A model generated the notes under the pieces. It was not told where the DNA came from. It did no database searches and worked only from the letters and a program-made list of their open reading frames with translations. A stretch of DNA of 64,000 bases from Gongronella butleri (lineage: Eukaryota; Mucoromycota; Mucoromycetes; Mucorales; Cunninghamellaceae). A program made the position numbers and the translations under genes. This document shows, one piece after another, positions 25,033 through 37,182 of the stretch (its first letter is position 1; each line of letters opens with the position of its first letter). The DNA lies in the NCBI GenBank assembly GCA_025201375.1, contig JAIWZP010000039.1:235138-299137 (forward strand). Reading direction: 5' to 3'.

Positions 25033-25071
<39 letters not shown>

Positions 25072-26209
25072 TGGAAGAACAAGCACAATACGCATCATGC
25101 GAGCACCAACATCAACGGGCATGACCCCGACATTGCGACTGCGCCTGCGCTTTTATGGGACGAGTTCTCGTCGGCGTATTTTTACAATTCGTTGCAGGAT
25201 GGCGACGGTGGCAAGGATGTGACGTCGTGGCTGGCACGGTACGTGCTTCCTTACCAGACGCGGTATTATGTATTTCTCTTGTCGCTTGCGCGCCTGTCTT
25301 GGGCGCGGCAATCGCTTGTCTATGTGTGGAGCATTGGATCGATCAACCGCTCCAAGGCATTGCGCGGCTTTGAGGGCGCGTGCCTGGTGCTGCACTGGAC
25401 ATTGTTCACAGCCATGCTATTTGCCTGGATCGGCGACGCGTTCCATCGCATCTTGTTCCTTGTTCTCAGTCAAACCACCGCCGGGTATCTGATCTCCGTC
25501 GTCTTTGCCCTTAATCACAATGGCATGCCCATCATCACACAGAGCGATGCCCAAAACATGGGCTTTTATGAGATCCAGGCCATCACCGGCCGTGACGTCC
25601 AGTCTGGCCCCATTGGCGGATGGATCATGGGTGGATTGCATTATCAAATCGAGCATCACGTAAGCCACACTCCCCCCTTCCCCCCTTTTTTTTCAACACA
25701 TCATATCCTCTGAAACGCGTGAATTGGAAGTGCGCCTTCCCTTTCCCCCTAAAACGGCATCCATGGAACGCGATTTACATTTGGTATTTTTGTTTTGGGC
25801 GCGCCTGCTGCATAAAACGCGTCAATTGAGCGCGTTTCTCCCCTCTCAAAGGGCGCATTGGACTTTGAGACGCGTGATTTGAGCATGTCGACACTCTATG
25901 AGCGCGTTTTTTTCCTAGATACACGTGTTTTATGCGCATTTCTCCCTTTTGACACGCTTGGTGATCTTGTTTTCGCTCATTTTTTTCTCCTCTCTATTTT
26001 TTTTTGAATTATTGCAGCTGTTCCCGACGCTGCCTAGACACCGCCTTGGCGAGATTCAGCCACTTGTAGAGGCCATTTGTAAAAAGCACAATGTGAACTA
26101 CTGCAAGACGTCGTTTTACCAAGGCACCCTAGACGTGTGGCAGTCGCTGCAGTCAGCCGAAAAGGTGGCTAAGCGCATGGTCAGCAAGACCTGGGGTACG
26201 CACCATTGA
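24124..26209 (+). CDS. Cytochrome b5-fused front-end fatty acid desaturase (delta-6 type)
   Basis: Exons 24124-24133, 24212-24331, 24533-24950, 25071-25659 and 26018-26209 join in frame to 442 residues, close to the 457 of Mortierella alpina delta-6 desaturase. An N-terminal cytochrome b5 domain carries the haem motif HPGG (about residue 31). The three histidine boxes are HDFGHH, HNTHH and QIEHH; the Gln in the last box marks front-end desaturases. Long stretches such as 'GLFWQQCGWLAHDF' and 'CQGFS-SWW' follow the fungal delta-6 enzymes. It should insert a double bond at carbon 6 of linoleoyl chains in the ER, giving gamma-linolenic acid. Delta-8 specificity is the main alternative. The first exon is only 10 nt. 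Confidence 0.92.
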
Positions 26210-26225
26210 ATAACAAAATGGATGG

Positions 26226-26231
26226 AATAAA
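26226..26231 (+). terminator. AATAAA poly(A) signal of the desaturase gene
   Basis: The hexamer lies 17 bases beyond the desaturase stop codon. The next gene ends at 26506 on the other strand, so the two genes converge with under 300 bases between stops. Confidence 0.5.
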
Positions 26232-26505
26232 TATGAATTTAATAATTAAATTAAAAAAAAGAGAGCGAGAGAAGCAAGAGAAAGAAACATAGCTATTCAT
26301 TCAAACATGAGAGAGATGGCGGGGGAGGGGAAAGGGAGGGACAAGTGGATGCGGAGAATCTCCGCGCGAGCGGGGGAAAAGAAACGAAAATAAATAGACG
26401 AAAGTGAAGAAAAAGAGGAGAAAAATGCGCGGAATGGCAGGGAGGGGATGACGAAACAGGGAGAGGGTGGGGGAAGATGCGGGAAAGAAGGAGGACAATG
26501 GTCAT

Positions 26506-27879
26506 CTATTGCTGTACTGGGCGGAAACTTGTGAAAAAAAAAGAAAAAAAAAACGCGCATGAGCAAAATTGCACGAAATAAAAAAAAATATCAGGCACGT
26601 CGTGAGCTCGACTTACTAATTGGATGGAATGATGCCAACGGTGCCGTCCATCTTTCGTGCCTGCCACCAATTGCCCTTTCGGTCAATCACCTCCATGACT
26701 TCATTCTTTTCAAAGCTGAGCTCGTTTGGGTCCTGAGGATTGGCTTGATCTACAAGGTGGAAAAGATGAGAAAAGATGCATGTTTTTTTGAGGGGATATT
26801 ACAGGCATGGATGGCCTCGACGCGGTCCTTTTGATCGATGTTTGCGCTTTGTGGCGGCTTTGACGTTGTTCCGGCGGAGGAAGGTGGGTAAGGTGCAACG
26901 TCGACGTGTGTTGGCTGTTGCTGCGCGGGGCTGGGGTGGACAATGGCGTGTTGTTGTGCGGGGATGTGCGACGAAGTGGCGGACGGCGGCACGAGCACCT
27001 GGCTAAAGTCCTGGAGCCCGTCGGCATTTTCAATGTGCAGCTTTTCATTGTAGAAATGGGGCTCGACGATGCTGCTGAGTGCGGACGTGTCGTCCTGTGC
27101 AAAATGGCCGAGGTAGCTGCGTGGCTCGCTGCCAAGCACGAGCACCCAAATGTATTGCACAATCACAAGGCCAATGTAGCCCGCCACGTACGAATTGGCC
27201 GCCACGCGGTTCAATTGCGCCCCTTTGGAGTATTGCAACACGTAATCGATCTGAATCGTCACAAGTGGGATGCTGATGCCTAAAAATGTGAGCATCTGAC
27301 CACGCAAAAAAAGCAAAAAAAAAAAAAAAAAAAAAAAAGGAGGTGGAGAGCACAAGTGAGAAGTAAGGGGGGACATAGAGAGGGGAGATGGGAAAGCAGG
27401 GCGTGACAATGGGTCAGGGAGGTTGCGTGTAGTCCATTTGGGCGCGGGTCGCGGGGGAAAAAAAAGAAAAAAGAAAAAAAAGGCGATAAAAATGAGCAAA
27501 GAGGTTGGAACGCGTCATTTTCATCAAAAAAAAGGCATAGTTTCTTACCGCCATTCGATATTGTGCGAGCGTGCCACGCATAAAGACCATGATGTGGCCT
27601 AAAAGCACAATGGCTTCATAGGCAATGATCCACCATGCACCCTGTAGCACCTTTAGTGCGACTGCACCGGCAAGGGCGACGAGCAGTGACACCTAAAAAA
27701 GCAGAAGAAAAAGAAAAAAAAAAAAAAAGGAGACGCGTTCAGGGGGGCTCGCTGGACCCAAAAATCCCATCCTTTTTTGCGCCCCAATAATTTTCCTAAA
27801 GGCTTACGACGGCAAGCAGTGTTGTAGCAATAAGAAAAGGATTGTGCGACAGCTTGCTTTTATCAGTAGCGAGGACCAT
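26506..27879 (-). CDS. SHO1: SHO1-type osmosensor (four membrane spans plus SH3)
   Basis: Exons 27808-27879, 27549-27692, 26803-27295, 26617-26749 and 26506-26527 join in frame to 287 residues. The N-terminal half has four membrane helices. A Pro/Gln/Ser-rich linker follows, then a C-terminal SH3 domain with the diagnostic signs 'NELSFEKNEVMEV', 'GNWWQARKMDGTVGIIPSNY'. This order is that of yeast SHO1, which links turgor and polarity signals at the plasma membrane to the MAPKKK/PBS2 branch of the HOG pathway; SH3 binds the Pro motif of PBS2. The last exon is just 22 nt and adds six residues after the SH3 Tyr. The model starts at the only ATG in exon 1. Confidence 0.92.
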
Positions 27880-28357
27880 GGCTAATGTGTGAATTGAATG
27901 CGGAAAAGAAAAAGAATGAAAGGAAAAAAAAAAAAAAAAAAGGAACGACTGGGGCAAGGATAAAAATAAAAGGGAAGGAATGGGGCTCAAATCACAATTG
28001 AAAGGAAAGGAAAGGGTTCGAGCTGACTATGCCAACAGAGCGCTGGGATGGCGGATTTTAAGAGGAAACAAGTAAAAATGAAGAAAAAGAGATGAAAGAG
28101 AAAAGAAAAAGGCCAAAGCAATTTCAAAAATGGAGATGAGGGCGTTGAAAAAAAAAAAAGTTGCTGGCAATTGCGCCCTTTTTTGCATAAGAAATCGGCG
28201 TGGGGGCCACAATTGGGCTTTTCTTTGCTCCTTTTTTTTTTTTTTTGTTTGAAACCTTCCTCTAGGCTTTATTTCTTTATTTTATTGCTTCTTGACTCGG
28301 TTTATTGCGCTTCTCCTTGCCTCCCAACGACCCGCACGACGCACGACACACACACCA
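27880..28357. promoter_or_regulatory. Divergent promoter region of SHO1 and UFL1
   Basis: The 478 bases between two divergently transcribed genes must hold both promoters. On the UFL1 side there is a T run (28231-28244) and pyrimidine-rich sequence up to the ATG. No clear TATA box or operator was recognised, and no extra UFL1 exon is visible. Confidence 0.45.
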
Positions 28358-31185
28358 ATGGCTTCGCACGACCTCCCTGAAGATCTATTTCTCAAGTTCA
28401 TGGAGCAGGGCATAGCCAAGGGACTCCTTCCCGAGTGTGTGCCCACCATCCAGCGCGACGCTTATTTGTCGCGCTCCTATATCGAGCGTGCTTGCGCGCG
28501 CACCCTGCAGCAGGAAGGCACGGCCCAATTTTTGGCGCGATTGGACATGAATTAAGCTCACTGACGCGCTTCTTTATTTTTTTTTTAGGTCGCGCGTCGA
28601 TTGCGCAGCTGGCACAGACATTGCACATCCAGCCAGACGCCTTGCTGCCCATGGTGCCAGACTTTGAAAGAAAGAACAATTGGACACTTGTCGGCGACAC
28701 GTTGCTCACACGGTAAGCTTGGCAATGGGCATGAATAATGCTGAAAATGACCCTTTTTTAGCGTGTACCAGGAAGATCTCAAGCGCACCACACTCAAACA
28801 GCTCGACACCGACGGCTACATCACACTGCTCCACGTTACGAGCCAGGCCAGCTTGCCACATCGCTTTATCCAGGAATTGGTAACGTCCATGCCGTCGACG
28901 CGACGCGTTTTTTTTTTTGAAATTCCATTTTTTTTCATTTAGTTTCAAGATCTTGCATCAACCCATGCTTGCTATGACGAGCTGCCGGACATGTACTTTT
29001 GCAAGCGGTATACCGAGGACCTCGAAAAGCAAATTTGGGACGCATTGAGCGCGGTCACCACGTAAAACCTGTCAAAATAGGGAAAAACGCGAGCAATTGG
29101 ATTCTTACTCTCGGTTATTTTTAGCCCCTTGACCATGTCGACATGGATCAAGACCTTGGATGCGCAGCAGGACCTCGTTTATGGTAAGCAATCGCTTAGA
29201 ATGAGCTGATTTGACCTTTTTTCGCAAATGACAGTGCTACTCTCGCAAATGACGAAGCGACCCGATTTGCCTGGCGTGTTGCGCGGCCGCCGTGAACGCG
29301 CAATCTATATACCAAATACGTTCCGTGATCATCAATTGGCAATGATTGATTCATTACTGCAGGCGAGCAATTATATTGGTAAAGGAGGTCGCAATTGCCC
29401 ATCCCCCCTTGATTGCGCGTCAATTGGGGGGGGACCAAAATTGATTGTTTGAACCCCTTTTTCATTTTTTTTTTAGAGTACGACACGGTGCAGCACCATT
29501 ATGCATGGACGGCGCCACGCGAGCTGCTGCAGAAGCGGCACGCGGATCTTGTGCTTTTGACGTCATGCGCCGTGACGCCTGCGCTTATCCAAGCGCTTGA
29601 GGACGCATTGATGCAGCTGGACACCTGGGTCGAGACACGGTCGTTGCTGCCATCAGCCATTGCAGCGCCGGATGTGCTCACACTCGTGGATGCCGCGCTC
29701 CAGCGGGTCAACAAGGCTGCAAAGAAGGGCACCCTCGTGTCTTTTGGCCAGCACGTCGCGTCCACGTCGTTTCTCCAGTCAATCGTTGATGCTGCACAGC
29801 CATTCATCGTGCAGTGCGCCCAAACAGAGCTTGCAAACGAAAAACGCACGCACAGCGCCAAGCCAAAGAAGGGCCAAGGCATTGACGCCAAATTCAGCGC
29901 CCAAGAGGTAACGTTTGACGCCTGAAAAAAAAAATAGGAGGTGATGACGAAATTTCGGTTTTTAATCTTTTTTTTTATCTTTTTATTTTGTTTAGATTCA
30001 AGTTTACATCGAACAGCAGCATCAATTGCCATCGGTGCTTGCTGAACAAGTAGCGGCCAAGATCAAGCGGCCGATGAACGACCGCCTGGCGGACGCGGTC
30101 AAGTCGATTTACGTACAGACCCCGCTGGCGGATGTCAGCAACCAAGAAAAAAGCACAAACAAGTGGGTGCAGCAGCAGGCTGCGCATCTTTTGTCGCTAT
30201 TGACCAAGCAGCGGCGCACACTCATCTACGACCACAAGGCACTTGCCTTGTTGGATGGTAAAAATAGAAAAAAATTCAAGGGGAAAGCGCCCAATTGACC
30301 CCCTTTCTCCTTTTGTTGCGTATTAGACGCGTCGGTGCGCAAGAGCATGGAGAAATACATGGTGCGGCAGCTCGGCGTCGACTTTTTATTTTATCTTGTG
30401 CTGCTTGTGACGTCGTGGCATGCGGCCGACCAGGCGGAATTGCTGAATTTGACGGGTTTGCGCAGTGTTGATGTGGAGCGGCCGGACAAGGTGGCGGACG
30501 TGCAAAAGAAGGAGGTCATTGCCGCTCTCGTGTGCAGCGAGACCACGTACAAGGAGCCATTGGCGCGCCTGCTGGATGCCATGACCACCGGAAAGGTAAA
30601 TTATCTCAAAAAAAAAAGCATTTTTTCGGGTGCTGACGCCCTTGTTTTTTTGTTTTTACAGAAATTGGGCGAGTTCCAAGCGTATCTGTACGCGGACACG
30701 AGCAACAGCAACCCATTGATCGAACGACTAGGATGGAGCGCACCCACGGAAAGCGATCTCACGTATGAAATTGAAAAAAAGACAGCGGGCGACAGAAATC
30801 AGGCCCCATCTCACAAGCACACGCTTTTTTTTTTTTTTTTGTATTTCGTAGGGAGGCTCGGGAAGAATTGATTCGCACGCTGCAGCAGCAATTGACGTCC
30901 ACGACGGCGTCGGCGGCCACAGCACCGTTGATTTTGCATTTGACAACGTTGGCGCTTTTCCAAGACGTGTATGCGATGCCGCTCAATGTGTCTGGCAAGT
31001 TTGTGCCTGCTGTGCTCAAACAACTGAGTTCCAGGCTGGACGCGGCCATGGTCGAATTGCTGTCCAGCACGCAAGATGCCATTCTTGCGCAACAAAAGGA
31101 AAAGACGACCACCGCGGCCATTGACACTGAGCTCGTTAAGCAAGTGCGGCAAATTGGCATTGAAACTTGTAAAAAGCAACAATAA
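28358..31185 (+). CDS. UFL1: UFL1 homologue, E3 ligase of the UFM1 pathway
   Basis: Eleven exons join in frame to 705 residues: 28358-28517, 28589-28712, 28762-28879, 28943-29061, 29125-29183, 29235-29378, 29477-29907, 29996-30257, 30327-30595, 30662-30759 and 30852-31185. The order of motifs follows animal and plant UFL1: 'YLSRSYIERACARTLQQEG', then 'SIAQLAQTLHI', a 'GRRERAIYIPN' segment, 'YIEYDTVQHHYAWTAPRELLQKR', and the long helical C-terminal part. UFL1 has no RING or Cys; it scaffolds transfer of UFM1, chiefly to ribosomal protein uL24 at the ER. The N-terminus is about 90 residues shorter than in human, which would remove the part that pairs with UFBP1. The first intron uses a GC donor. 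The call rests on recalled family sequence. Confidence 0.8.
28518..28588 (+). other. GC-AG intron in UFL1
   Basis: The boundary reads GAAG|GCACGG and ends TTTTTAG|GT. No GT donor exists nearby that keeps both frame and family alignment. This supports the non-canonical donor. Confidence 0.7.
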
Positions 31186-31186
31186 A
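31181..31186 (+). terminator. AATAAA overlapping the UFL1 stop codon
   Basis: The TAA stop is embedded in AATAAA, as in the first gene of the window, so the UFL1 3' UTR is likely very short. The neighbouring gene ends 264 bases away on the other strand. Confidence 0.45.
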
Positions 31187-31449
31187 AAAGTCCACGGACA
31201 CAAATTTGGCATGAATGTAGCGCGTAAAAAAAAATAACAAAAATGGTAAAAATGGTAAAAAAAAAAAAAATGAAATGGCTCCGCGATGCGGCAGTTTGTT
31301 TATTGATAATGAGTGATAAAGATGAGAAAATGGGTCTGGGGTGACGATGCAACAGCTACAGGTGAAGGGGGGGGGTAAAATTCATGAAAAGAGAAAAGAA
31401 AAAAACGAAAAAAACGAAAAAAAAAAGAAAGCAGGCTACGTGTTTTTTT

Positions 31450-33859
31450 TTACACGCTGTTTCGTCGTCCACGTTTGCCTTTGACCTCCTTGCCGAGCCA
31501 TTTGCCCTGCTGGTCGTCGAGGCTGGTGACGCGGCCCGATGCGTAGCCTGCTCTGCGCCATTTTGCAACGACTTCCGAGCCGATTTGATAGCCGAGGCCC
31601 TTGATGTCGTTGAACTTGTCGAATTCAAGTGTGCCCCATTGCTGGACGGGCAATTTTACATAGAGCGTGCCATTGATGCGTTTTGCCTCCTCGAGCTTTG
31701 CGACACTGCTGACGTACGTGAGTCTGCTCTGGATGTCTGCAATGCTTGGGATATTGTAGGTGCGCAGCGGGTTGAATGAGTGCAAGAGGGCCCACCATCC
31801 GCTGATCGAGTCGCCATAATGCACGGGGCTCGTGTCGTCCTCGGACGCGACGTCGACGGCAATAACAATGTCGGCGCCCATATTTTTTGCCACGGACACG
31901 GGCAGATTGTCCATGTAGCCGCCATCGACGAGCATGTTGCCATTGTCGCAGATGGGCGGCATGTAGCCTGAGAGCGACATGGACGCGCGAATGTACCGCC
32001 ACGCGTAGCCCGTGGTGTGGACGTCCATGCGCGAAAATGTGATATTCGTCGTCACTGCGAAATACGGCAGCCAGAAATCCTCGATTTGACTGTCGCCCAG
32101 GCATTTCCAGATGGCACGATTGAATTCGTGGCCCGTGAACCACGCCGTCACCGGGTATGTCAAATCCATCAGCTGGCGCCAGATGCTAGACACGCGTCCG
32201 GCAAACAATTTGGAGCGTGCAATTGTCGACACCAAATCCATGTCACGCGCATACAGCCCGCCTACAAAGCTGCCAATGCTCGTGCCACCCACAATGTCGA
32301 TTGGGATCCCAGCCTCCTCAAGCGCCTGGATCACACCAATATGGCTGATGCCGCGCGCACCGCCGCCACCCAGCACCAATGCCACTGATTTGCCACAAAG
32401 GCGTCGCGCGAGTCTATAAAAAAGAGAGAATGAGAGAGAATGAGGTTCCATTCGTTGTGTTTTTGTTTGTTTTTGCGTGTTTTCATTTTTTTTCTCGAAA
32501 ATCACCTGGCAAAGTCATTGCGCGACAGGGTGTCGACGCTGGTAAGTTCTGATCCGCGTTTCTTGTTGTCCAAGAGTCGCCCAAAGGTGGGCATGACCGA
32601 TGAATACTTTTCCAATTGATCCTTTGCCTTATTGAGCATGAGCAATGAGCGATTTGTCATTTTTCGGCCTTGTGTTGCGAGCCATGGCGGGCGCGACAGG
32701 CGACCGTGCCCAAACGACGTGCTGTGCGGCTTGAGCGTCATGAAAATGTGGTGGTGTGCTTGGATCCAAAGGCGATTCTATAAAAAAAAATGAGAAATCG
32801 TCCTTTTTTTTGCCATTTTTTTCATTTTTTTTTCCGCACCTTGAGCCAATTGACGGTGGAGCCTGGGATGCAGGAGCGTTCGCGGTGGAGAAGGACCAAT
32901 TCCTTGCGTGCAGTTGTTTTCATATTGATCATGAAGCGCTCGTACTCGCCAATGGAGGGATCCTCGTCGCCGAGGCCGACGAGCAGGATACAGTCTGCCT
33001 GGCGGATGCATGTGCGTGTCCATTGCGAGCTGACGCCGCTGTCGGCCAAATAGAGCACGATGCGCGCTTTTTCCTCTTGCTCGGCGAGCCAGGACGCGAT
33101 CTTGAGCTTGCCCATGCGCGAGAATGCATGTTTGCCCATGACGGCCGTGATGGTGGCACTTGTCAGCAGGGTGCACGACGCGCCGACCGAGTGCATGAGC
33201 GCGCTCTTCAGGTTGGTAGCGAAATCCGTGAGTGGGACCATGGAATTGACGGGCAGAATGCCAATTGTCTTGAGATTCACATTGTTGTGGCCATACAGCT
33301 CGCTGTTTGCCGTGATGGGCAGCGACGCCGGGATCGTCTCAAAGTCGCCCGGCACAGACATGGTCGCGGTGGCGCCTTGGCCCGGCGCGCTCTTGTTCAT
33401 GAGCAATTGCAGCGACCGGTAGGCAACCATGCGCGAGATCTGCAGCGTCACCTCCGGGTGGCGCAGCGATAGCGCATTGAACAGCGTCTTTGGCATCCTC
33501 GCCAACTCTGAGTCGCGGATCGCGTGCAGCGTCGATGTCGTCAGCGCACCGGCTATTGAAAAAAAAAGAGAAAAAAAAGGCGAAAAAGGTGCGAAAAATC
33601 GAAAAAAGTGAGTCTTGGGGGCCCGCGCTCTTTTTCTTACTCTTTCCATGACAACTTACTAAGGACCTCCAGCTCACCGACGCTCTCGCCATGGCCGAAT
33701 TCACCAAGAATTTCGAGATTGCCCTCCTTTTTTTCCTTGATGGTGCGCAGACGCCCGTGAAGCACCATGTAAATGGACTCACTTGGCTGGCCCTCACGAC
33801 TGATGATCTGACCGGCATTGACTTGCATCCATTCCAGCGACAGATCAATATGCAGCACT

Positions 33860-33890
<31 letters not shown>

Positions 33891-36800
33891 AATGCGTGCT
33901 TTTTTTTTTTTTTTTTTGTTTGTTTCGTTTGGCGTACACAATGGGCTGAGGGAGTCGACAAGTTGTTTTGCGAGTTTCATGAGGATGGAGGGGTTCTTGT
34001 CGACGACGCGGTCGAGGGTCTTTTTAGGCAAAAAGCCGACATAAGTGTCTGTCTTTGCGCGGATCTCGACAAAGCTTGGATGGCCAGTGAGCGCGTCGAG
34101 GTAGCCGACGAGTCCACCGGGACTGACGCGGAAATGCGGCTTTTTGATCCGGCGTTTGCGGCCGCCCATGGCGCCCTGGCGGATCGATTGGTGACCGGCG
34201 GGCGCCTCGGACGCGACGGTCTTTTCTGGCGTGTTGGCGGTCGATTTGGACCAAAACGAGGCAGTGGGCTGTTGTTGCTGCTGCAGTGCAGCGGCCGACG
34301 CGGCCACACCGGATGTGGTGGGCGACGAGGCAAGTGCAATGTCTGTTGCCATGCTGGAAGAGACCTTCCCAAGGCTCGAGCTGCGATTTCGTCGTTTCTT
34401 TTTCTTGTGTCGTTGGTCGTGCGGCGGCGGACTGGTGTCTTCTTGTTGAAGGATGGGTGTATTGCCCTCCTCGCCCTCGGCAGGCGTCATGCTGACCTCC
34501 AGCAGACCATCAATGACGAAAAACAGGCCATGGATGTGTTCACGTTCGCGCACAAGGGTGGCGCCGCGCGGAAAGTACAGGATCATGGTCTCGTCGGGCG
34601 AAATGCATTGCGCAGCAAGACGATGCTCGGTCGTTACTGAGTCCGGGCCAGAGTGTACCGACGAAATCACCGAAACCGAGTCCATGTCGTCGTCATAAGG
34701 CGATTTCCATCCATCCAAGGGCGGCGACGTTGCGGACGCGCCAGCTGACGTTGACGAATGCAGGGTCGCGCTCGCGGAATGCGTGAACAAATCCATGGGC
34801 ATGTATTTCGACGAATACAACGTGTCGGACGAGCCATCCCATGACGGTGCTTGCTGCGACGAGGACACCGTGGACCTGCGAATGGATGAGGTCGATGACA
34901 ATGGCCCGTGAGCAGCTGGGGTTGGTGGCGGCGGACGCAGCAGCGAAGACGCGGCCGCGTGTGGGGTCGATGGCGATGGCGCGTCCAAATCTGGCATTTG
35001 GATGCCAAGGGCTCGCGAGAAACATTTGGTGATGGACGTGCGCAGCATGCGATCATCGTCCACCGTGTAATCATTGTCGTTGCCTGTCACTTTGGCATTG
35101 TAGTGTTGCTGTCGCTGGTGCCTCTGCCGGAGATCCGAGGACGTCGACCCCGAAAGCGGCTGCACTGGCGCCATGGACGCCGGCGATGGCGACGACAATG
35201 TGACCGGTGCGGCCAGGGAAAGATGATGTTGGTGCTGATGGTGGATTGACGGCGATTCAATGATGTTCATGGCCTGGATCACATGATTCGGGCCTGTTTT
35301 GAGCGCGGATTGCGTCGCGGCGGCCCTGGTCACGGCCGATGCATTGGTATTCTTGCCATTGTCGTGGCTAAACTTGTTGCGCAGGCGGTCCAAGGCGTCT
35401 GCAGGGAAATCCGCGTCGGGCAGGACCCAAAAGGGCGCGTCGCTGTGCACACTAACCGATTCATTCGCGACTTTTTCCAGATGCAGCAATTCGGCCGTCA
35501 GGCCAAGGTACCGGTGGCTCGTCATGAGTGTCACACGCTGGAATCGCGTCACAATCACCTGCACAATGTGCGCCGCCGCCTTTGGGAACTTTTGCGTCAG
35601 CTTGTGAAAGGCTTCTTCGGGAATCACCGCCAAAGTCGTGTCCACCGTCGCCCGTGCAATAATGTTGGGGTGCACCGACCGGTATTGGCGTCGTGTCAGA
35701 TGAGCACTGCCCACACCAGGATCAATGGGACTCTGCATCTTGGGATGCACTATTGATTCATCCGGCAACACGTGCGCCTCCATCGCCTCGGCCGCAATAC
35801 CCGCCGCGGAAGTGTACAAAGGATCCAATTCATACGAGATCCCCGTCGCGTCTAATATTTTGAGAAAAAAAATGCAACATTAAGAAAAAAAATCGCAAAT
35901 CGTCGTTTTTACAACCTTTTTTTTTTTTTTGTGTACCTTTGGTGGAAGCGCGATGTTTGGGGGACATGGATGCGTTGGGCGTGGCGCCTCCGGACGACGA
36001 GGCGTGACGATGGCGCAGCTGGCTGGCAGCTGCCACGGTGCTTGGCTCGACAACATCGGAATTGCCGGCAACGGATGAATTGCTGGACGTCACGTCGTGC
36101 TCAAGGTTGGGAAACACGTGGCGCCATTCTTCGACCGAGGCTGTGCGTTGCATGTTGGGGCTCAGGACCGGGACGGCGTGCTGTGACGACCGCGACGCGA
36201 TTTTTTGCCGCATCGACGACTTTTTCCGAGCCTTGGCCTTTTGCTCGCTGCGGTAAAACGACTCGCGGAAGATGGAAAGGATCGTGAACAGGCTGGACAG
36301 CGTGCCGCCCTGGCCCACTTCGTTGATAAGCGTATAATCTTTGAATTTGTCGGCCGGTCGACGACGTGGACGATGTGGATGGCCGCCCGCCCACTTTTGC
36401 CGGCGTTGATGTTGATGCGGGTGCGCGCGTGGGCTTGCGCTCGCCGTGCTCTCTCCATTGCTGCTGCTGCTGCCGCTGTTGCTGTTGCTGCAGTCATCAT
36501 CGTCAGAAAAGCCAGAAAAGTCATCGTCGTCGGACCAATGGAGCGCATCATTGTCGTCATTGTCGTCGGACTCGTCGTCTGGGTGGAGCGGCTCATTGTC
36601 TGGTTTGACAAACATTTGCACGTGGCCGTCCACGACAATATAAAACGAGCGCTCTTGCTCGGGGGTCCGGAACAACGTGTCACCTGCCAGGAGCTTCTTG
36701 GTTTGGAGATGCCGGGCCAATTCATGAAACACGGGTTCTTCTAGATACCCAAAAATCTTGATGCTGGACAGAAACGCAGACAGGAACTCGTCCGGGTAGT

Positions 36801-37182
36801 TTTTGATGTTTGCCTTAAAGTAACCCGTGTCCTCGCCCGAATCTGGGTGCAGATCAAACGACGACGCTTGCTTTCCCGGGCTCTGCGATTTGAGCCGCGA
36901 GTATTTTGTCAGGAACCGGTAGCGCACCACGAGATACGTCCCCACAAGCACAAGCGCCACGCAAATCACCAATGACGAGAAATTCAGGTGCACCGTGAAC
37001 GACCACGTCAAAATGCGGTAAAATGACAGTGGCACCGTGATGGTTGTAAAGTGCGCGAGTCGTAAAAGAAGCGACGGTACAAGTCCGAGCCATGTCGGCG
37101 ACGCGCCACTGGCGTCGTCCACGTCTGGCGCCACTGGCCCCGCAAACACTTGCGTCATGTTGTCAATGGTATCTGCCTCCAT
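31450..37182 (-). CDS. NTE1: NTE1 lysophospholipase / neuropathy-target-esterase homologue
   Basis: Six exons (35937-37182, 33938-35851, 33660-33857, 32840-33552, 32506-32777, 31450-32413) join in frame to 1768 residues. Yeast NTE1 has 1679. Two membrane segments lie near residues 32-58 and 67-90. Three cyclic-nucleotide-binding-like regions follow, the third around 'VNAGQIISREGQPSESIYMVLHGRLR'. The C-terminal patatin domain shows the oxyanion loop GGGGARG, the nucleophile motif GTSIG and the DGG motif with the catalytic Asp (VDGGYMDN). The enzyme deacylates phosphatidylcholine in the ER to glycerophosphocholine. Ser/Gln/Asp-rich insertions between the domains explain the extra length. The open frame upstream of the ATG is a pyrimidine-rich leader, not a signal peptide. 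Confidence 0.95.
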
